A DNA stretch of 64,000 nt from Streptomyces xinghaiensis S187 (GTDB taxonomy: Bacteria; Actinomycetota; Actinomycetes; Streptomycetales; Streptomycetaceae): the NCBI RefSeq assembly GCF_000220705.2, contig NZ_CP023202.1, positions 3,472,001 to 3,536,000 of the forward strand, read 5' to 3'. A program made the position numbers and the translations under genes. Of the stretch, positions 44,818-53,987 are shown one piece after another. The stretch's first letter is position 1; each line of letters begins with the position of its first letter. A model generated the notes under the pieces. That model did no database searches and was not told the DNA's origin. It saw only the letters and a list, made by a program, of their open reading frames with translations.

Positions 44818-45849
44818 ATGGCGCTCACCCTCTATGTCGACACCGCTCGCTGGCGGGCGCATCAGCAGTCCGTTCTCCAGCAGTTCCCGGGCATGGTCCC
44901 GGTCTGCAAGGGCAACGGCTACGGCTTCGGCCACGAGCGGCTCGCGGAGGAGGTCACCCGCTTCCGCTCCGACATGCTGGCCGTGGGCACCACCTACGAG
45001 GCCGCCCGGATCAAGGACTACTTCAGCGGCGATCTCCTGGTCCTCACCCCCTTCCGGCTGGGCGAGGAGCCGGTGCCGCTGCCGGACCGCGCGGTGCGGT
45101 CCGTGTCCTCCGTGGAGGGGGTCCGCGGGCTGGTCGGCGCACGGGTCGTCATCGAGCTGATGAGCAGCATGAAGCGGCACGGCGTGGGGGAGGACGACCT
45201 GCCCAAGCTGCACGCGGCCATCGAGGACGTCCGCCTGGAGGGCTTCGCGCTGCATCTGCCGCTCGACCGCACGGACGGCTCCGACGCGGTGGAGGAGGTC
45301 CTCGGGTGGATGGACCGGCTGCGCAGCGCCCGGCTGCCGCTGCACACCATGTTCGTCAGCCATCTCGCGGCCGGTGAACTGGCCCAGCTCCAGCAGCAGT
45401 TCCCGCAGACCCGCTTCCGCGCCCGGATCGGCACCCGGCTGTGGCTGGGCGACCACGACGCGACGGAGTACCGCGGCGCGGTTCTGGACGTCACCCGTGT
45501 CGCCAAGGGCGACCGCTTCGGCTACCGCCAGCAGAAGGCCACCTCCGACGGCCATCTGGTGGTCGTCGCGGGCGGCACCTCGCACGGCGTGGGGTTGGAG
45601 GCCCCGAAGGCCCTGCACGGCGTCATGCCGCGCGCGAAGGGCGTCGCCCGGGCCGGGCTCGCCACCGTCAACCGCAATCTGTCGCCGTTCGTGTGGGCCG
45701 GGAAGCAGCGCTGGTTCGCGGAACCGCCGCACATGCAGGTGTCGATCCTCTTCATCCCCGCCGAGGTGGCACCGCCGCAGGTGGGCGACGAACTGGTGGC
45801 CCATCTGCGGCACACCACCACCCAGTTCGACCGGATGGTCGACCGCTGA
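44818..45849 (+). CDS. Alanine-racemase-like fold-type III PLP protein
   Basis: A 343-residue protein with the fold-type III PLP barrel. The PLP lysine is Lys31 in VCKGNGYGFG, equivalent to the KADAYGHG motif of alanine racemase. The phosphate-binding and later blocks are divergent, and a C-terminal beta domain (about 230-343) is present. The catalytic tyrosine of true alanine racemase is not obvious to me. The gene follows femX, so a role in peptidoglycan precursor amino acids is likely. It could be a racemase for another amino acid or a non-catalytic PLP-binding partner. The start is ATG 44818 after GAGAGAGG. Confidence 0.8.
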   Translation: MALTLYVDTARWRAHQQSVLQQFPGMVPVCKGNGYGFGHERLAEEVTRFRSDMLAVGTTYEAARIKDYFSGDLLVLTPFRLGEEPVPLPDRAVRSVSSVEGVRGLVGARVVIELMSSMKRHGVGEDDLPKLHAAIEDVRLEGFALHLPLDRTDGSDAVEEVLGWMDRLRSARLPLHTMFVSHLAAGELAQLQQQFPQTRFRARIGTRLWLGDHDATEYRGAVLDVTRVAKGDRFGYRQQKATSDGHLVVVAGGTSHGVGLEAPKALHGVMPRAKGVARAGLATVNRNLSPFVWAGKQRWFAEPPHMQVSILFIPAEVAPPQVGDELVAHLRHTTTQFDRMVDR

Positions 45850-45910
45850 GGCCGTTGCCCGCCCGGTCACCCACGCTCAGCCCGGCAGCCCCGCTCAGCC
45901 CGGCCCGGGG

Positions 45911-47386
45911 TCACCCCCGCTGCACCGTCCCGCCCGCCTCCACGCCCCACTGCAGCCGCTGTCCGCCGAAGGACGGCGGCTGCTCCGCGCGCGGCACGGG
46001 GCGGCGCAGGACGAACGCGTCCGGGGCGCCGTCGAGGAGGCCCCCGGAGGGGTCGTCGGAGCCGTCCCGGCGGACCGGGTCCCGCTCGGGGAAGAGGATG
46101 TCGCGGACGACGACCGCGCAGAGGTAGAGGGTGCCCAGCAGATGCACCAGGATGACCAGTTGGTAGCCCTCGGCCGGGAGCCCCCGGTGCGCGTCACCGC
46201 TGGAGGTGTAGGCCAGGTACATCCAGATGCCGAGGAAGTAGACGGCCTCGCAGGCCTGCCAGATCAGGAAGTCCCGCCAGCGCGGCCGGGCCAGCGCGGC
46301 GAGCGGTACGAGCCACAGCACGTACTGCGGGGAGTAGACCTTGTTGAACAGGATGAAGACGGCCACGACCAGGAACGCCAGCTGGGCGAAGCGCGGGCGG
46401 CGGGGCGCGCGGAGCGTCAGCACGGCGATGCCCGCGAAGGACAGCAGGGTCAGGGCCGTGGCCCAGGAGTTGGCCCCTTCCAGCGGGTCGCCCGTGCGCT
46501 GGGAGATGATCAGCCAGAACGAGCCGAAGTCGACGGGCCGTTCCTGGCTGAACGTGTAGAACTTCTTCCAGCCCTCCGGGGCCAGCGTCATCACCGGCGC
46601 GTTCACCACGAGCCAGGCCACGACCGCTCCGCCCAGCACGCCACCGTACGCCCGCATCCGCCCCGCCCGCAGGCAGAGCAGGAACAGCGGCCCGAGAAGC
46701 AGCACGGGGTAGAGCTTGGCGGCGGTGGCCAGCCCGATCAGGACACCGGCGGGGAGCGGGCGGCCGCGGGACCACATGAGCATCGCGGTGGCGGTCAGGG
46801 CGACGGCCAGCAGATCCCAGTTGATGGTCGCGGTGAGGGCGAAGGCCGGCGCGAGGGCGACCAGCAGGGCGTCCCAGGGGCGGCGGCGGTGCGTACGGGC
46901 CACGCTGACGGCGATGACGGCCGCGCAGATCATCAGCATCCCGGCGTTGACGAGCCAGTAGATCTGCTCGCGGTGCTGGATCGTGCCGTCGTGCGGGGTG
47001 AGCCAGGAGGCGACCTCCATGAACACCCCGGTCAGCACGGGGTATTCGAGGTATTCCATGTCGCCGGGCAGCCGGTCGAAGTACGGGATGAGGTCGGCCG
47101 CGAAGCCGCGTGCGTTGTACAGGTGCGGGATGTCGGAATAGCAGGCGTGGGTGTACTGGGTGCCGGCGCCGTGGAACCAGCCGCCGTCGTAGCACGGCAG
47201 CTTCTGGACCATGCCGAGCGCGAACATCCCGATGGCGAGCAGCGCGATGATCCGTACGGGAGTCCACCAGCCGGTGCCGTACCGTGCCCGGCGCCCGGCC
47301 GGGCCTCCGATCACCTCACCGGCGGCGGCGGCCACGTCGTCCTGGAGGGTGGGCCGTACGGGTTGCTCGTCACGCACGCTCGTCAT
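45911..47386 (-). CDS. GT87-type polyprenyl-phosphate-mannose-dependent glycosyltransferase
   Basis: A 491-residue integral membrane protein with about ten to twelve predicted membrane segments. An N-terminal extracytoplasmic loop contains conserved acidic residues (YLEYPVLTG). The pattern matches the glycosyltransferase 87 family, whose members use polyprenyl-phosphate-mannose on the outer side of the membrane. The hydrophilic C-terminus is cytoplasmic. ATG 47386 is used; the protein is preceded by a hairpin that ends the PBP transcript, so it has its own promoter. The acceptor (lipomannan, glycoprotein or other) is unknown. Confidence 0.82.
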   Translation of the reverse strand: MTSVRDEQPVRPTLQDDVAAAAGEVIGGPAGRRARYGTGWWTPVRIIALLAIGMFALGMVQKLPCYDGGWFHGAGTQYTHACYSDIPHLYNARGFAADLIPYFDRLPGDMEYLEYPVLTGVFMEVASWLTPHDGTIQHREQIYWLVNAGMLMICAAVIAVSVARTHRRRPWDALLVALAPAFALTATINWDLLAVALTATAMLMWSRGRPLPAGVLIGLATAAKLYPVLLLGPLFLLCLRAGRMRAYGGVLGGAVVAWLVVNAPVMTLAPEGWKKFYTFSQERPVDFGSFWLIISQRTGDPLEGANSWATALTLLSFAGIAVLTLRAPRRPRFAQLAFLVVAVFILFNKVYSPQYVLWLVPLAALARPRWRDFLIWQACEAVYFLGIWMYLAYTSSGDAHRGLPAEGYQLVILVHLLGTLYLCAVVVRDILFPERDPVRRDGSDDPSGGLLDGAPDAFVLRRPVPRAEQPPSFGGQRLQWGVEAGGTVQRG

Positions 47387-47417
47387 GGGGCCATCCTGCC
47401 GTACGGGCCGGGACGCG

Positions 47418-47461
47418 GCGGTGCCCCCGCCCATGACGCTCCATGGGGGCGGGGGCACCGC
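47418..47461 (-). terminator. Terminator of the PBP gene
   Basis: A long GC-rich inverted repeat (GCGGTGCCCCCGCCC at the left and its complement at the right, ending 47461) lies 64 bases after the PBP stop, before the GT87 start. Confidence 0.8.
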
Positions 47462-47524
47462 TGACGGCGCGGGAGGAGCGGGGCGTCGGTGGCCCGCGGC
47501 CGGCGCGCCCCTGCCCCTCCGTTC

Positions 47525-50200
47525 CTATCCGGTGTCTCCGTCGGGGCCGCCGAGCCAGCCGCCGCCACCGTTGTTGCCGTTGCCGCCGCCCGGCGGCGTC
47601 GTCGTCGGCGAACTGCTGATCCCGCCGTCGGCTCCCCCGTCGGCTCCGCCGTCGACGCCCCCGTCGGAACCTCCGTCGGCACCGCCCGTGGGCTCGTCCT
47701 CCTCCTTGCACTTCGGGTCGAAGAAGCCGCACGTCTTGCTCGGCGACGAGGACGGCGTCTCGCTGGGCGTCTCGCTGGGCGGGGGCTCGGTGGACTCGCT
47801 CTCCGACGGGGTGGGCGTCGGGGTCGGCGTCGGGGTCGGGCTGGCGCCGTCGCCGTAGACCTTCTCGCCGATCGGCTCCGGCTTCGGGAACTGCTCGACC
47901 TTCTCGCCCTTGAGCGCCCGGCCCATGTAGTCGGCCCAGATCTGGGCGGGGAACGACGAGCCGTGGATGCTCTGCCGGCCACCCGTGCCGTACATCTCCA
48001 GGAACTTCTGCTTCTCCGCCCGGTCGTTCACCCGGAACATGCCGATCGCGGTGGAGAGCTGGGGGGTGTAGCCGGCGAACCAGGCGGACTTGTTGCCGTC
48101 GGTGGTACCGGTCTTGCCCGCCGCCGGCCGGCCGTCGGGGAGCTGCGCCGAGGTGCCGGTGCCCTTCTCGACCACGTTCTTCAGCACGTCGGTGACGTTG
48201 TTGGCGACCTTGGTGTCGAGCCCCTGGGTCTTCTTGGCCTTGTGCTCGTAGACGGGCTGGCCGTTCTTCTCCACCGTCTTCACCGACCACGGGGTGATCT
48301 GCTCGCCCTCGGCGGCGAAGGTGGCGTACGAGCCAGCGAGCCGGATGGCGCTGGGGGAGGACGTACCGAGCGAGAAGGAGGGCACGGTCTGGGCGAGCTG
48401 GTCCTCGACCAGACCGGCCTCCAGCGCCGTCTCCTTCACCTTGTCGGTGCCGACGTCCACACCGAGCTGGATGAAGGGGGTGTTGATGGACTCCTGCATC
48501 GCCTTCCGGAGGGTGACCTCGCCGTAGCTCTTGTCACCGTCGTTGGTCTGGTGCCACTCCTTGTTGTCCTTGTCGAGCCAGGTGGAGCCGTCGTAGTTGA
48601 GCAGCTTCACCTTGTTGTCGCCGTTGTAGACACTCAGGGGCGAGACCTGGGTGCGCTGGTCGGGCCCCTGGTCGGGGTCGCCCTCGGGGTCGCGCACACC
48701 GTCGCTCATCGCGGCGGCCAGGACGAACGGCTTGAACGTCGACCCGACGGGGACACCGGTGTAGTCGGAGTTGTTGGTGAAGTGCTCGGTGGCGTCCTTG
48801 CCGCCGTAGATGGCGACGATCTCCCCGGTCCGGGGGTCGATGGACGCCCCGCCGAACTGGACGTACTTGTCCTCGTCGCGCTCCTTCGGCTTGAGGTTCT
48901 CCTTCGTCACCTTCTGCACAGCCTTCTCCAGCTGCAGCATCTTCTTCTTGTCGAAGGTGGTGTGGATCTCGTAGCCGCCCCGGTCCAGCTGGGCCTTGGA
49001 GACGGTGCTCTTGGACGTGACGAAATTGTCGGCGAGCGTGGTGAGGTAGCCGATCTGGCCGGCCTTGTTCGTGGCGGGCTTGGGGTCGTTCGGTGTCGGG
49101 AAGCCGTCCGCGATCCACTTACTGCGCTCGGCGGCCTTCATCCGGCCGGTCTCGACCTCTCGCTTGAGGGTCCAGGCCCAGCGCTCCTCCGCGCGCTTCC
49201 GGTTCTTCTCCGGCGTCGCCGCGGAACCAACGCCGCCGGCCGGGTCGTAGAGGTTCGGGCCGTTCAGGGTGGCGGAGAGAAACGCGCTCTCGCTGGCCGT
49301 CAGGTCGTTGCAGTCCTTGCCGTAGTACGCGCGGGACGCGGCCTGGATGCCGTAGGCGCCCCGGCCGTAGTACGCCGTGTTGAGGTAGCCGGCGAGGATC
49401 GTCTCCTTTTCCTCGTAAGCTCCGACCTTGACCGAGATGATGAGCTCCCGCACCTTACGGGAGATGGTCTGCTCCTGGGTCAGCATGGCGTTCTTGACGT
49501 ACTGCTGGGTGATGGTGGAACCACTCTGGGTGGTGCCGCCCTTCGCCATGTTGAAGACGGCACGGGCGATGCCCATCGGGTCGACGCCCGGGTCGTCCTC
49601 AAAGGAGGCGTTCTCCGCGGCGATGACCGCGTTCCGCATCGCCGGGGGGATGCTGTCGTAGTCGACGATCTGGCGGTTGTACTCGCCGGCGCCGGCCACG
49701 ACCATCTGCTCGCCGTCCGCCCAGTAGTAGACGTTCTTCTCGACCTGGGAGTCGCCCTTGACCCGGGGGATGTCGAGCATGGCGAACGCTATCCCCGCGC
49801 TGCCCATGAGCAGCCCCATGAAGCCGATGGCCGTGCCCGCGACCTGCTTCCAGGACGGGATCCACCGGCGGGCGCCGCTCCGGCCCGACCGCGGGTAGTC
49901 GATCAGGCGCTTCTTCTGCGGACCGTTCGCGGCCGCGCGGCGGCCCCGCCCCACGGCACCCGCACCGGTGGCGGTGGCCCCGGCCTCGGCGGCCCGGCGG
50001 CGTCCGCCGCCTCCGCGCTGCGCCGCCCTCCGGGCCTCGGCGCGCCCTCCGTAGGGGCGCCCCTCACCGGGCGGCGGCGACTCGGGTTCGGTGGCTCCAC
50101 GCCTCGGCGCGGCACGGCGGCCTGAGGCCTGCGCCCCGCGTCGGGCCGCGGCGCGTCCACCACCTGCGGACTGCGGTGGCTTGCGACGGTGCTCGCTCAT
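47525..50200 (-). CDS. Bifunctional class A penicillin-binding protein
   Basis: An 891-residue peptidoglycan synthase. The first 110 residues are a basic, Ala/Arg/Gly-rich cytoplasmic tail; one membrane helix follows (about 120-142). The GT51 glycosyltransferase domain shows AAENASFEDDPG (catalytic Glu), GGSTITQQ-like STITQQYVKN and RKVRELI. The transpeptidase has the active serine in STFK (Ser487, Lys490), SIN, and GKTGTT. The C-terminal 110 residues are low-complexity, with a PT dipeptide repeat, SESES-type runs and DGG repeats; it may anchor in the wall. ATG 50200 follows GAGGAGT. It is divergent from padR. Confidence 0.95.
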   Translation of the reverse strand: MSEHRRKPPQSAGGGRAAARRGAQASGRRAAPRRGATEPESPPPGEGRPYGGRAEARRAAQRGGGGRRRAAEAGATATGAGAVGRGRRAAANGPQKKRLIDYPRSGRSGARRWIPSWKQVAGTAIGFMGLLMGSAGIAFAMLDIPRVKGDSQVEKNVYYWADGEQMVVAGAGEYNRQIVDYDSIPPAMRNAVIAAENASFEDDPGVDPMGIARAVFNMAKGGTTQSGSTITQQYVKNAMLTQEQTISRKVRELIISVKVGAYEEKETILAGYLNTAYYGRGAYGIQAASRAYYGKDCNDLTASESAFLSATLNGPNLYDPAGGVGSAATPEKNRKRAEERWAWTLKREVETGRMKAAERSKWIADGFPTPNDPKPATNKAGQIGYLTTLADNFVTSKSTVSKAQLDRGGYEIHTTFDKKKMLQLEKAVQKVTKENLKPKERDEDKYVQFGGASIDPRTGEIVAIYGGKDATEHFTNNSDYTGVPVGSTFKPFVLAAAMSDGVRDPEGDPDQGPDQRTQVSPLSVYNGDNKVKLLNYDGSTWLDKDNKEWHQTNDGDKSYGEVTLRKAMQESINTPFIQLGVDVGTDKVKETALEAGLVEDQLAQTVPSFSLGTSSPSAIRLAGSYATFAAEGEQITPWSVKTVEKNGQPVYEHKAKKTQGLDTKVANNVTDVLKNVVEKGTGTSAQLPDGRPAAGKTGTTDGNKSAWFAGYTPQLSTAIGMFRVNDRAEKQKFLEMYGTGGRQSIHGSSFPAQIWADYMGRALKGEKVEQFPKPEPIGEKVYGDGASPTPTPTPTPTPSESESTEPPPSETPSETPSSSPSKTCGFFDPKCKEEDEPTGGADGGSDGGVDGGADGGADGGISSSPTTTPPGGGNGNNGGGGWLGGPDGDTG

Positions 50201-50597
50201 GGAACAGATACTCCTCGGGCAGGCGCTATCGCCTGAAAGCGGCAGTTTTCTTCCGGTACCCCCGACGTACGGACCCGCGGCCACCCCGGAGGGTCGCCGG
50301 GCCGCACTGCACCCAGGACGAGGACGCTCCGCCGCGCCCCGCGGTTCCCGGTGGTCTGCATGGCGCACAGACTACGCAGGGCCAAAACCCTCCGGACAGC
50401 CATCTTCCGCACAAAACAGGCAACTTGTCTGTGTCAAAACAGTGATGTGACGCCGTTCACCCCTGCCCCTCTTGTGACGACGGTGAGGCCGTTCTATCGT
50501 CTGGATGTATCGATCCGATACATCGGCTGGACATAGCAGAAGACGCAGCGGACGGCAGCGCGGACCACGGAGCAGCGGAAGGCGAGGGAGGAGACGC
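50201..50597. promoter_or_regulatory. Divergent spacer between the PBP gene and padR
   Basis: A 397-base spacer that holds both divergent promoters, the ribosome site of the PBP gene and the PadR operator (50505-50523). I see no other gene. Short compositional open frames extend across it but lack codon-use or ribosome-site support. Confidence 0.5.
50505..50523. promoter_or_regulatory. PadR-type operator
   Basis: A perfect 19-bp dyad with ATGTATCG, a three-base centre and CGATACAT. It has the ATGT and ACAT ends typical of PadR operators and lies 75-93 bases upstream of the padR start. Autorepression is likely. Confidence 0.75.
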
Positions 50598-51395
50598 ATG
50601 AGCAGACGCTCCGGCGTCCTCGAGTTCGCCATTCTCGGACTGCTCCGCGAGTCCCCCATGCACGGCTACGAGCTGCGAAAACGCCTGAACACCTCCCTCG
50701 GGGTGTTCCGGGCCTTCAGCTACGGAAGCCTGTATCCCTGCCTCAAGACGCTGGTGCGCCAGGGCTGGTTGATCGAGGAGTCCGGCAGCGCGCCGGAGGA
50801 CGCTCTCGCCGCCACCCTCGCCGGCCGGCGAGCCAAGATCGTCTACCGGCTGACGGCCGAGGGGAAGGAGCACTTCGAGGAACTCCTCGCCCACTCCGGT
50901 CCGGACGCCTGGGAGGACGAGCACTTCGGAGTCCGCTTCGCCTTCTTCGGGCAGACCTCGCGGGATGTGCGGATGCGGGTGCTGGAGGGCCGCCGCAGCA
51001 GGCTGGAGGAGCGGCTGGAGAAGATGCGCGCCTCGCTCGCCCGCACCCGGGAGCGTTTGGACGACTACACCCTGGAGCTCCAGCGGCATGGAATGGAGTC
51101 GGTGGAGCGCGAGGTCCGCTGGCTCAACGAGCTGATCGAGAGTGAGCGGTACGGGCGTGACCGCAACCGGGCCGCGCCGGCCGCCGGTCCGGCGGCGGAG
51201 GAATCCGCGCCGGGCACCGCACCGGAGCCGGCCTCACCGACCGGGCCCGGGCCGGACTCCGCAGAGCGCGCACCGGAGCGGTCCCGGCCTCCGCGGTCTC
51301 GCGCGTCGTTTCAGGAACCATCGGAAAGCACGGGCGGCCTGCCCCGGAACCGGGGTAGTTCCCGGCCGGATCCGTCCGACGACACCGCCAAGTGA
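50598..51395 (+). CDS. PadR-family transcriptional regulator
   Basis: A 265-residue PadR protein. The winged helix (residues 1-100) has LEFAILGLLRESPMHGYELR, then SYGSLYPCLKTLVRQGWL, then VYRLTAEGKEHFEELL. A C-terminal helical dimerisation region (about 105-205) follows, then a Pro/Ala/Ser-rich tail. ATG 50598 is preceded by GGGAGGAG. A perfect ATGT...ACAT dyad upstream is its probable operator. Its close linkage to ino1 (49 bp) suggests that it controls both genes. Confidence 0.93.
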   Translation: MSRRSGVLEFAILGLLRESPMHGYELRKRLNTSLGVFRAFSYGSLYPCLKTLVRQGWLIEESGSAPEDALAATLAGRRAKIVYRLTAEGKEHFEELLAHSGPDAWEDEHFGVRFAFFGQTSRDVRMRVLEGRRSRLEERLEKMRASLARTRERLDDYTLELQRHGMESVEREVRWLNELIESERYGRDRNRAAPAAGPAAEESAPGTAPEPASPTGPGPDSAERAPERSRPPRSRASFQEPSESTGGLPRNRGSSRPDPSDDTAK

Positions 51396-51444
51396 GGCCC
51401 GCATGCAGCGGGACCTCGTCGAATGAACAAGGGGAGTAACCGGA

Positions 51445-52527
51445 ATGGGTTCGGTTCGTGTAGCCATCGTCGGTGTGGGCAACTGCGCCGCCTCGCTGGT
51501 GCAGGGCGTCGAGTACTACAAGGACGCCGACCCGGACAGCCGTGTCCCGGGTCTCATGCATGTGCAGTTCGGCGACTACCACGTACGTGACGTGGAGTTC
51601 GTCGCCGCTTTCGACGTGGACGCCAAGAAGGTCGGTCTCGATCTCGCGGACGCCATCGGCGCCAGCGAGAACAACACCATCAAGATCGCCGACGTGCCCT
51701 CCACCGGTGTGACCGTGCAGCGCGGCCACACCCTCGACGGTCTCGGGAAGTACTACCTGGAGACGATCGAGGAGTCCGACGAGTCCCCGGTCGACGTGGT
51801 CCAGGTGCTCAAGGACAGCCAGGTCGACGTGCTCGTCTGCTACCTGCCGGTCGGATCCGAGGACGCGGCCAAGTTCTACGCCCAGTGCGCGATCGACGCC
51901 AAGGTGGCGTTCGTCAACGCCCTTCCGGTCTTCATCGCCGGCACCAAGGAGTGGGCGGACAAGTTCACCGAGGCGGGCGTCCCGATCGTCGGTGACGACA
52001 TCAAGTCGCAGGTCGGCGCGACGATCACCCACCGGGTGATGGCCAAGCTGTTCGAGGACCGGGGTGTGATCCTGGACCGCACCATGCAGCTGAACGTCGG
52101 CGGCAACATGGACTTCAAGAACATGCTGGAGCGGGAGCGCCTGGAGTCGAAGAAGATCTCCAAGACGCAGTCCGTCACCTCGCAGATCCGTGACCGCGAC
52201 ATGGGTGCGGACAACGTCCACATCGGCCCCTCCGACTACGTCGCCTGGCTCGACGACCGCAAGTGGGCCTACGTGCGGCTGGAGGGCCGCGCGTTCGGTG
52301 ACGTCCCGCTGAACCTGGAGTACAAGCTGGAGGTCTGGGACTCCCCGAACTCCGCGGGTGTCATCATCGACGCGCTCCGGGCCGCGAAGATCGCCAAGGA
52401 CCGGGGCATCGGCGGCCCGATCCTCTCCGCCTCCTCGTACTTCATGAAGTCCCCGCCGGTGCAGTACTACGACGACGAGGCCCGCGAGAACGTCGAGAAG
52501 TTCATCGCCGGCGAGGTCGATCACTGA
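51445..52527 (+). CDS. ino1: Inositol-3-phosphate synthase
   Basis: A 360-residue NAD-dependent cyclase that converts glucose 6-phosphate to inositol phosphate. It feeds mycothiol and phosphatidylinositol. The NAD site is VAIVGVGNCAASLVQG; the conserved core GGNMDFKNMLERERLESK is intact, as are DDIKSQVGATITHR and SYFMKSPP. The length matches the actinobacterial form. A good ribosome site (AAGGGGAG) lies before ATG 51445. It is downstream of padR and is followed by a strong hairpin. Confidence 0.97.
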   Translation: MGSVRVAIVGVGNCAASLVQGVEYYKDADPDSRVPGLMHVQFGDYHVRDVEFVAAFDVDAKKVGLDLADAIGASENNTIKIADVPSTGVTVQRGHTLDGLGKYYLETIEESDESPVDVVQVLKDSQVDVLVCYLPVGSEDAAKFYAQCAIDAKVAFVNALPVFIAGTKEWADKFTEAGVPIVGDDIKSQVGATITHRVMAKLFEDRGVILDRTMQLNVGGNMDFKNMLERERLESKKISKTQSVTSQIRDRDMGADNVHIGPSDYVAWLDDRKWAYVRLEGRAFGDVPLNLEYKLEVWDSPNSAGVIIDALRAAKIAKDRGIGGPILSASSYFMKSPPVQYYDDEARENVEKFIAGEVDH

Positions 52528-52573
52528 CCGGTGGCTGAGCCGCGCCCTCTGCCGCGCGGCTTACCCGCTTCCC

Positions 52574-52610
52574 CGTACGGACCCCGGGCACCACGCCCGG
52601 GGTCCGTACG
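52574..52610 (+). terminator. Terminator of padR-ino1
   Basis: A perfect 16-bp stem (52574-52589 with 52595-52610) with a five-base loop lies 47 bases after the ino1 stop. Confidence 0.85.
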
Positions 52611-52639
52611 CGTCCCCGCACTGTGTGAGGCTGTGGAGC

Positions 52640-53929
52640 ATGGCTGTTGTGCGTGACGCGGGGACACTGCTGCGGCTCCGCGGCTTCCGCCGGCTGCTGG
52701 CCGTCCGGCTGCTCTCCCAGTCCGCCGACGGCGTCTACCAGGTCGCGCTCGCCGCGTACGTCGTCTTCTCCCCCGAGCGGCAGACGTCCGCCGCGGCCAT
52801 CGCCTCCGCCATGGCGGTCCTGCTCCTGCCGTACTCCCTCGTCGGCCCCTTCGCCGGCGTCCTCCTCGACCGCTGGCGCCGCCGCCAGGTTCTCCTCCAC
52901 GGCAATCTGCTGCGGGCGGCACTGGCCGGCGCCACCGCCGCGCTGATCGTCGCGGAGATGCCCGACTGGCTCTTCTACCTCTCGGCGCTGTCCGTCACGG
53001 CGGTGAACCGCTTCATCCTCGCCTGCCTCTCGGCAGCGCTTCCCCATGTCGTCGCGGACGAGGGGCAGTTGGTGACCGCCAACGCCCTCTCCCCGACGGC
53101 CGGCACCATCGCCGCCACCGCCGGAGGCGGGCTGGTCTTCGCCCTGCGCCTCACCGGATGGGAGTCCGACGCGGGAGTCGTCCTGCTCGGGGCCGCGGTC
53201 TACCTCGGGGCAGCCCTGACGGCGCTCCGGCTCGGACGCGACCAACTGGGCCCCCGCGGTCTGATCCGGATCCGGTTCGGGGCCGCGGTGGCCGGCACGG
53301 CACGCGGGCTCCTGGAGGGGCTCGCGCATCTGTCCCGGCGCCGTCCGGCCGCACGCGCGCTCGCCGCCATGGCTCTGATGCGCTTCTGCTACGGAGCACT
53401 GACCGTCATGGTCCTCATGCTCTGCCGCTACGCCTGGACCGGCGACGGCACGGAGGGGCCGGCCGACGAAACGAACGCCGCCGCCGGCCTCTCCCTGCTC
53501 GGCCTGGCGGTCGCCCTGTCCGGAGCCGGCTATTTCACCGCGGCCGCCATCACGCCCTGGGCGGCCGGGCGCCTCGGCCCTTCCGGCTGGATCACGGCGT
53601 GCGCGCTGGCGGCGGCCGTTCTGGAACCGGCCCTGGGACTCACCTTCGCCCCGGTACCGGTCCTGACCGCCACCTTCTTCCTGGGCCTCACCACCCAAGG
53701 AGCGAAGATCGCCACGGACACGGTGATCCAGTCCACGGTGGACGACGCCTTTCGCGGCCGGGTCTTCTCCCTCTACGACATGCTCTTCAACGTCGCCTTC
53801 GTCGGGGCAGCCGGACTCGCCGCCGCGATGCTGCCGCCGGACGGGCGTTCCGCCCTCCTGGTCGGCCTGGTGGCTCTGCTCTACGGCGCGACCGGCCTCT
53901 CCCTGCACCGGTTCCGGACGGCCACCTGA
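52640..53929 (+). CDS. MFS transporter
   Basis: A 429-residue major facilitator protein with about 12 predicted membrane segments. The motif after helix 2 is FAGVLLDRWRRRQVLLHGN, the usual GxLaDrxGrr loop. The first helix region RLLAVRLLSQSADGVYQVAL resembles exporters. The substrate is unknown; drug efflux is a common role. ATG 52640 is used; an upstream GTG at 52625 is an alternative. It converges on the CCA-adding enzyme across a spacer with two parS sites. Confidence 0.9.
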   Translation: MAVVRDAGTLLRLRGFRRLLAVRLLSQSADGVYQVALAAYVVFSPERQTSAAAIASAMAVLLLPYSLVGPFAGVLLDRWRRRQVLLHGNLLRAALAGATAALIVAEMPDWLFYLSALSVTAVNRFILACLSAALPHVVADEGQLVTANALSPTAGTIAATAGGGLVFALRLTGWESDAGVVLLGAAVYLGAALTALRLGRDQLGPRGLIRIRFGAAVAGTARGLLEGLAHLSRRRPAARALAAMALMRFCYGALTVMVLMLCRYAWTGDGTEGPADETNAAAGLSLLGLAVALSGAGYFTAAAITPWAAGRLGPSGWITACALAAAVLEPALGLTFAPVPVLTATFFLGLTTQGAKIATDTVIQSTVDDAFRGRVFSLYDMLFNVAFVGAAGLAAAMLPPDGRSALLVGLVALLYGATGLSLHRFRTAT

Positions 53930-53956
53930 GCGCCGGCACCACAAGAGACGGGGTGT

Positions 53957-53970
53957 GTTTCACGTGAAAC
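53957..53970. other. parS site
   Basis: A perfect GTTTCACGTGAAAC with flanking T and A. It is 28 bases past the MFS stop and 49 bp (centre to centre) from the parS site in the palindrome. Confidence 0.95.
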
Positions 53971-53987
53971 ACCCTCCATCCGGACCG

